NCBI GenBank assembly: GCA_024699855.1
Contig: JAMPIQ010000002.1
Span: forward strand, 11,966,001-12,030,000
DNA from: Aphelenchoides besseyi
Lineage: Eukaryota; Nematoda; Chromadorea; Rhabditida; Aphelenchoididae
DNA length: 64,000 nucleotides
Direction of reading: 5' to 3'
Every line of letters begins with the position of its first letter. Position 1 is the stretch's first letter. Position numbers and translations under genes: made by a program. The notes beneath the pieces were generated by a model that saw nothing but the letters and a program-made list of their open reading frames with translations, was not told where the DNA came from and searched no databases. Positions 63,429 through 64,000 of the stretch are shown piece by piece.

Positions 63429-64000
63429 ATGACTGAAGAAGATTGGCCATCACAAAGCTTTCGAGATCATGTGATTCATCGACTGGAACCGGAGTTGGCG
63501 CGCAATCGTCAAAACGCTCCGAATTTGCCGGTGCCCGGTGATGCACGACAAGTCGAGGAGTATGTTTTCCAGAAGTGCGGGAGCAAGGACGAGTACATGC
63601 GTACAATTGCCAAAGTCATCAATGCCATCAATTGCAATTCCAAGAGTGCGGCTGTGCCCAGTGTGCTTCATCCATCACATTTCAACAGTAACAATGGCAA
63701 CAAATCTTCGCCGAGCAATAATCAGTCGATGAATCCAACTAGCAATCCACTTGCACCACCGCTTAGCGCCGGCGGCTTTAAACCACAAGTGAGTTTACTG
63801 GTGTTTGCATATTTCTATTGTTAAAGTCGTACGTTCTCTAAAATACTTGGTCTGTGTTTTCGACAAAATTTACAGTTCAAGATGTGGCGTTTGATTAGAT
63901 ATGACGCCAATTTTCGTTAGAAAATGATCCATCCCTTTCAAAATTGAAACTGCTGAATTTTGACAGCAAGTTTGTGCCCCAAATGTTTTGTGATTTTCTT
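63429..64000 (+). CDS. mdt-15: Mediator subunit MED15/MDT-15 (5' part, partial)
   Basis: MED15 is a tail subunit of Mediator; its N-terminal KIX domain binds activators such as SREBP and NHR-49, and in worms it controls fat metabolism and stress genes. The ATG at 63429 gives [20 protein letters not shown], then [20 protein letters not shown] and [20 protein letters not shown], then [20 protein letters not shown]. This KIX block is nearly the same as that of C. elegans MDT-15 as I recall it. A Ser/Asn/Pro-rich linker follows. The exon ends at about 63788 with GTGAGT; later exons lie beyond the window. The frame stays open upstream of the ATG to the TTTCAG acceptor at 63360, so an N-terminal extension ([20 protein letters not shown]) is possible. 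Confidence 0.93.

Overview
The window is nuclear DNA of a metazoan, almost certainly a nematode. Genes are dense and cut by many very short introns (about 38-60 nt, GT...TTTCAG or TTTTAG). Several products are nematode-like: an NLP-10-type neuropeptide precursor, an MDT-15 N-terminus that looks almost unchanged from the Caenorhabditis protein, and SET-1- and CBP-1-like proteins. I saw no rRNA, tRNA, CRISPR array or bacterial-type operon. The species cannot be fixed by eye.

Layout. 1-1284 (-): a secreted Thr-rich protein running off the left edge. 3381-3831 (+): NLP-10-like neuropeptide precursor. 4246-6187 (+): a protein with a CEP104-type zinc-finger array. 6445-7470 (+): an unrecognised secreted protein. 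7986-8715 (-): Ykt6 SNARE. 8918-9454 (-): mitochondrial ribosomal protein bL35m. 10875-11688 (+): tetraspanin. 12087-15137 (-): voltage-gated K+ channel with a long intron that may host a small + strand gene. 17437-23518 (+): TMEM131. 23687-25465 (-): AVL9, tail-to-tail with TMEM131. 25813-26528 (-): SET8/SET-1 H4K20 methyltransferase. 27525-28464 (-): small single-pass membrane protein. 31384-33208 (+): BPI-fold lipid-binding protein. 33240-35000: a poorly resolved stretch with coding-like segments on both strands. 36975-43821 (+): CBP/p300 acetyltransferase. 44659-45433: a mariner-type foldback element. 46084-47683 (-): STIM calcium sensor. 48610-50682 (+): AF4/FMR2-like scaffold. 51246-55291 (+): Diaphanous-type formin. 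55601-58089 (+): DDX42 helicase. 58366-58933 (+): small protein with a retropepsin-like motif. 63429-64000 (+): MED15/MDT-15, cut by the right edge.

Taken together, CBP, MED15, the AF4-like scaffold, SET8 and DDX42 act in transcription, chromatin or splicing. Ykt6, AVL9 and TMEM131 act in the secretory pathway. STIM, the K+ channel, the tetraspanin and the neuropeptide act in membrane signalling. There is no evidence that neighbours form a single pathway.

Points most worth a second look: a STIM protein whose inhibitory coiled coil 1 is far shorter than usual; a K+ channel with PIT instead of PxP in S6 and a shifted T1 zinc motif; the CBP IBiD domain lying in separate downstream exons; an SET8 with a decayed PIP degron; and a recent foldback element with 239-bp arms and a transposase remnant.
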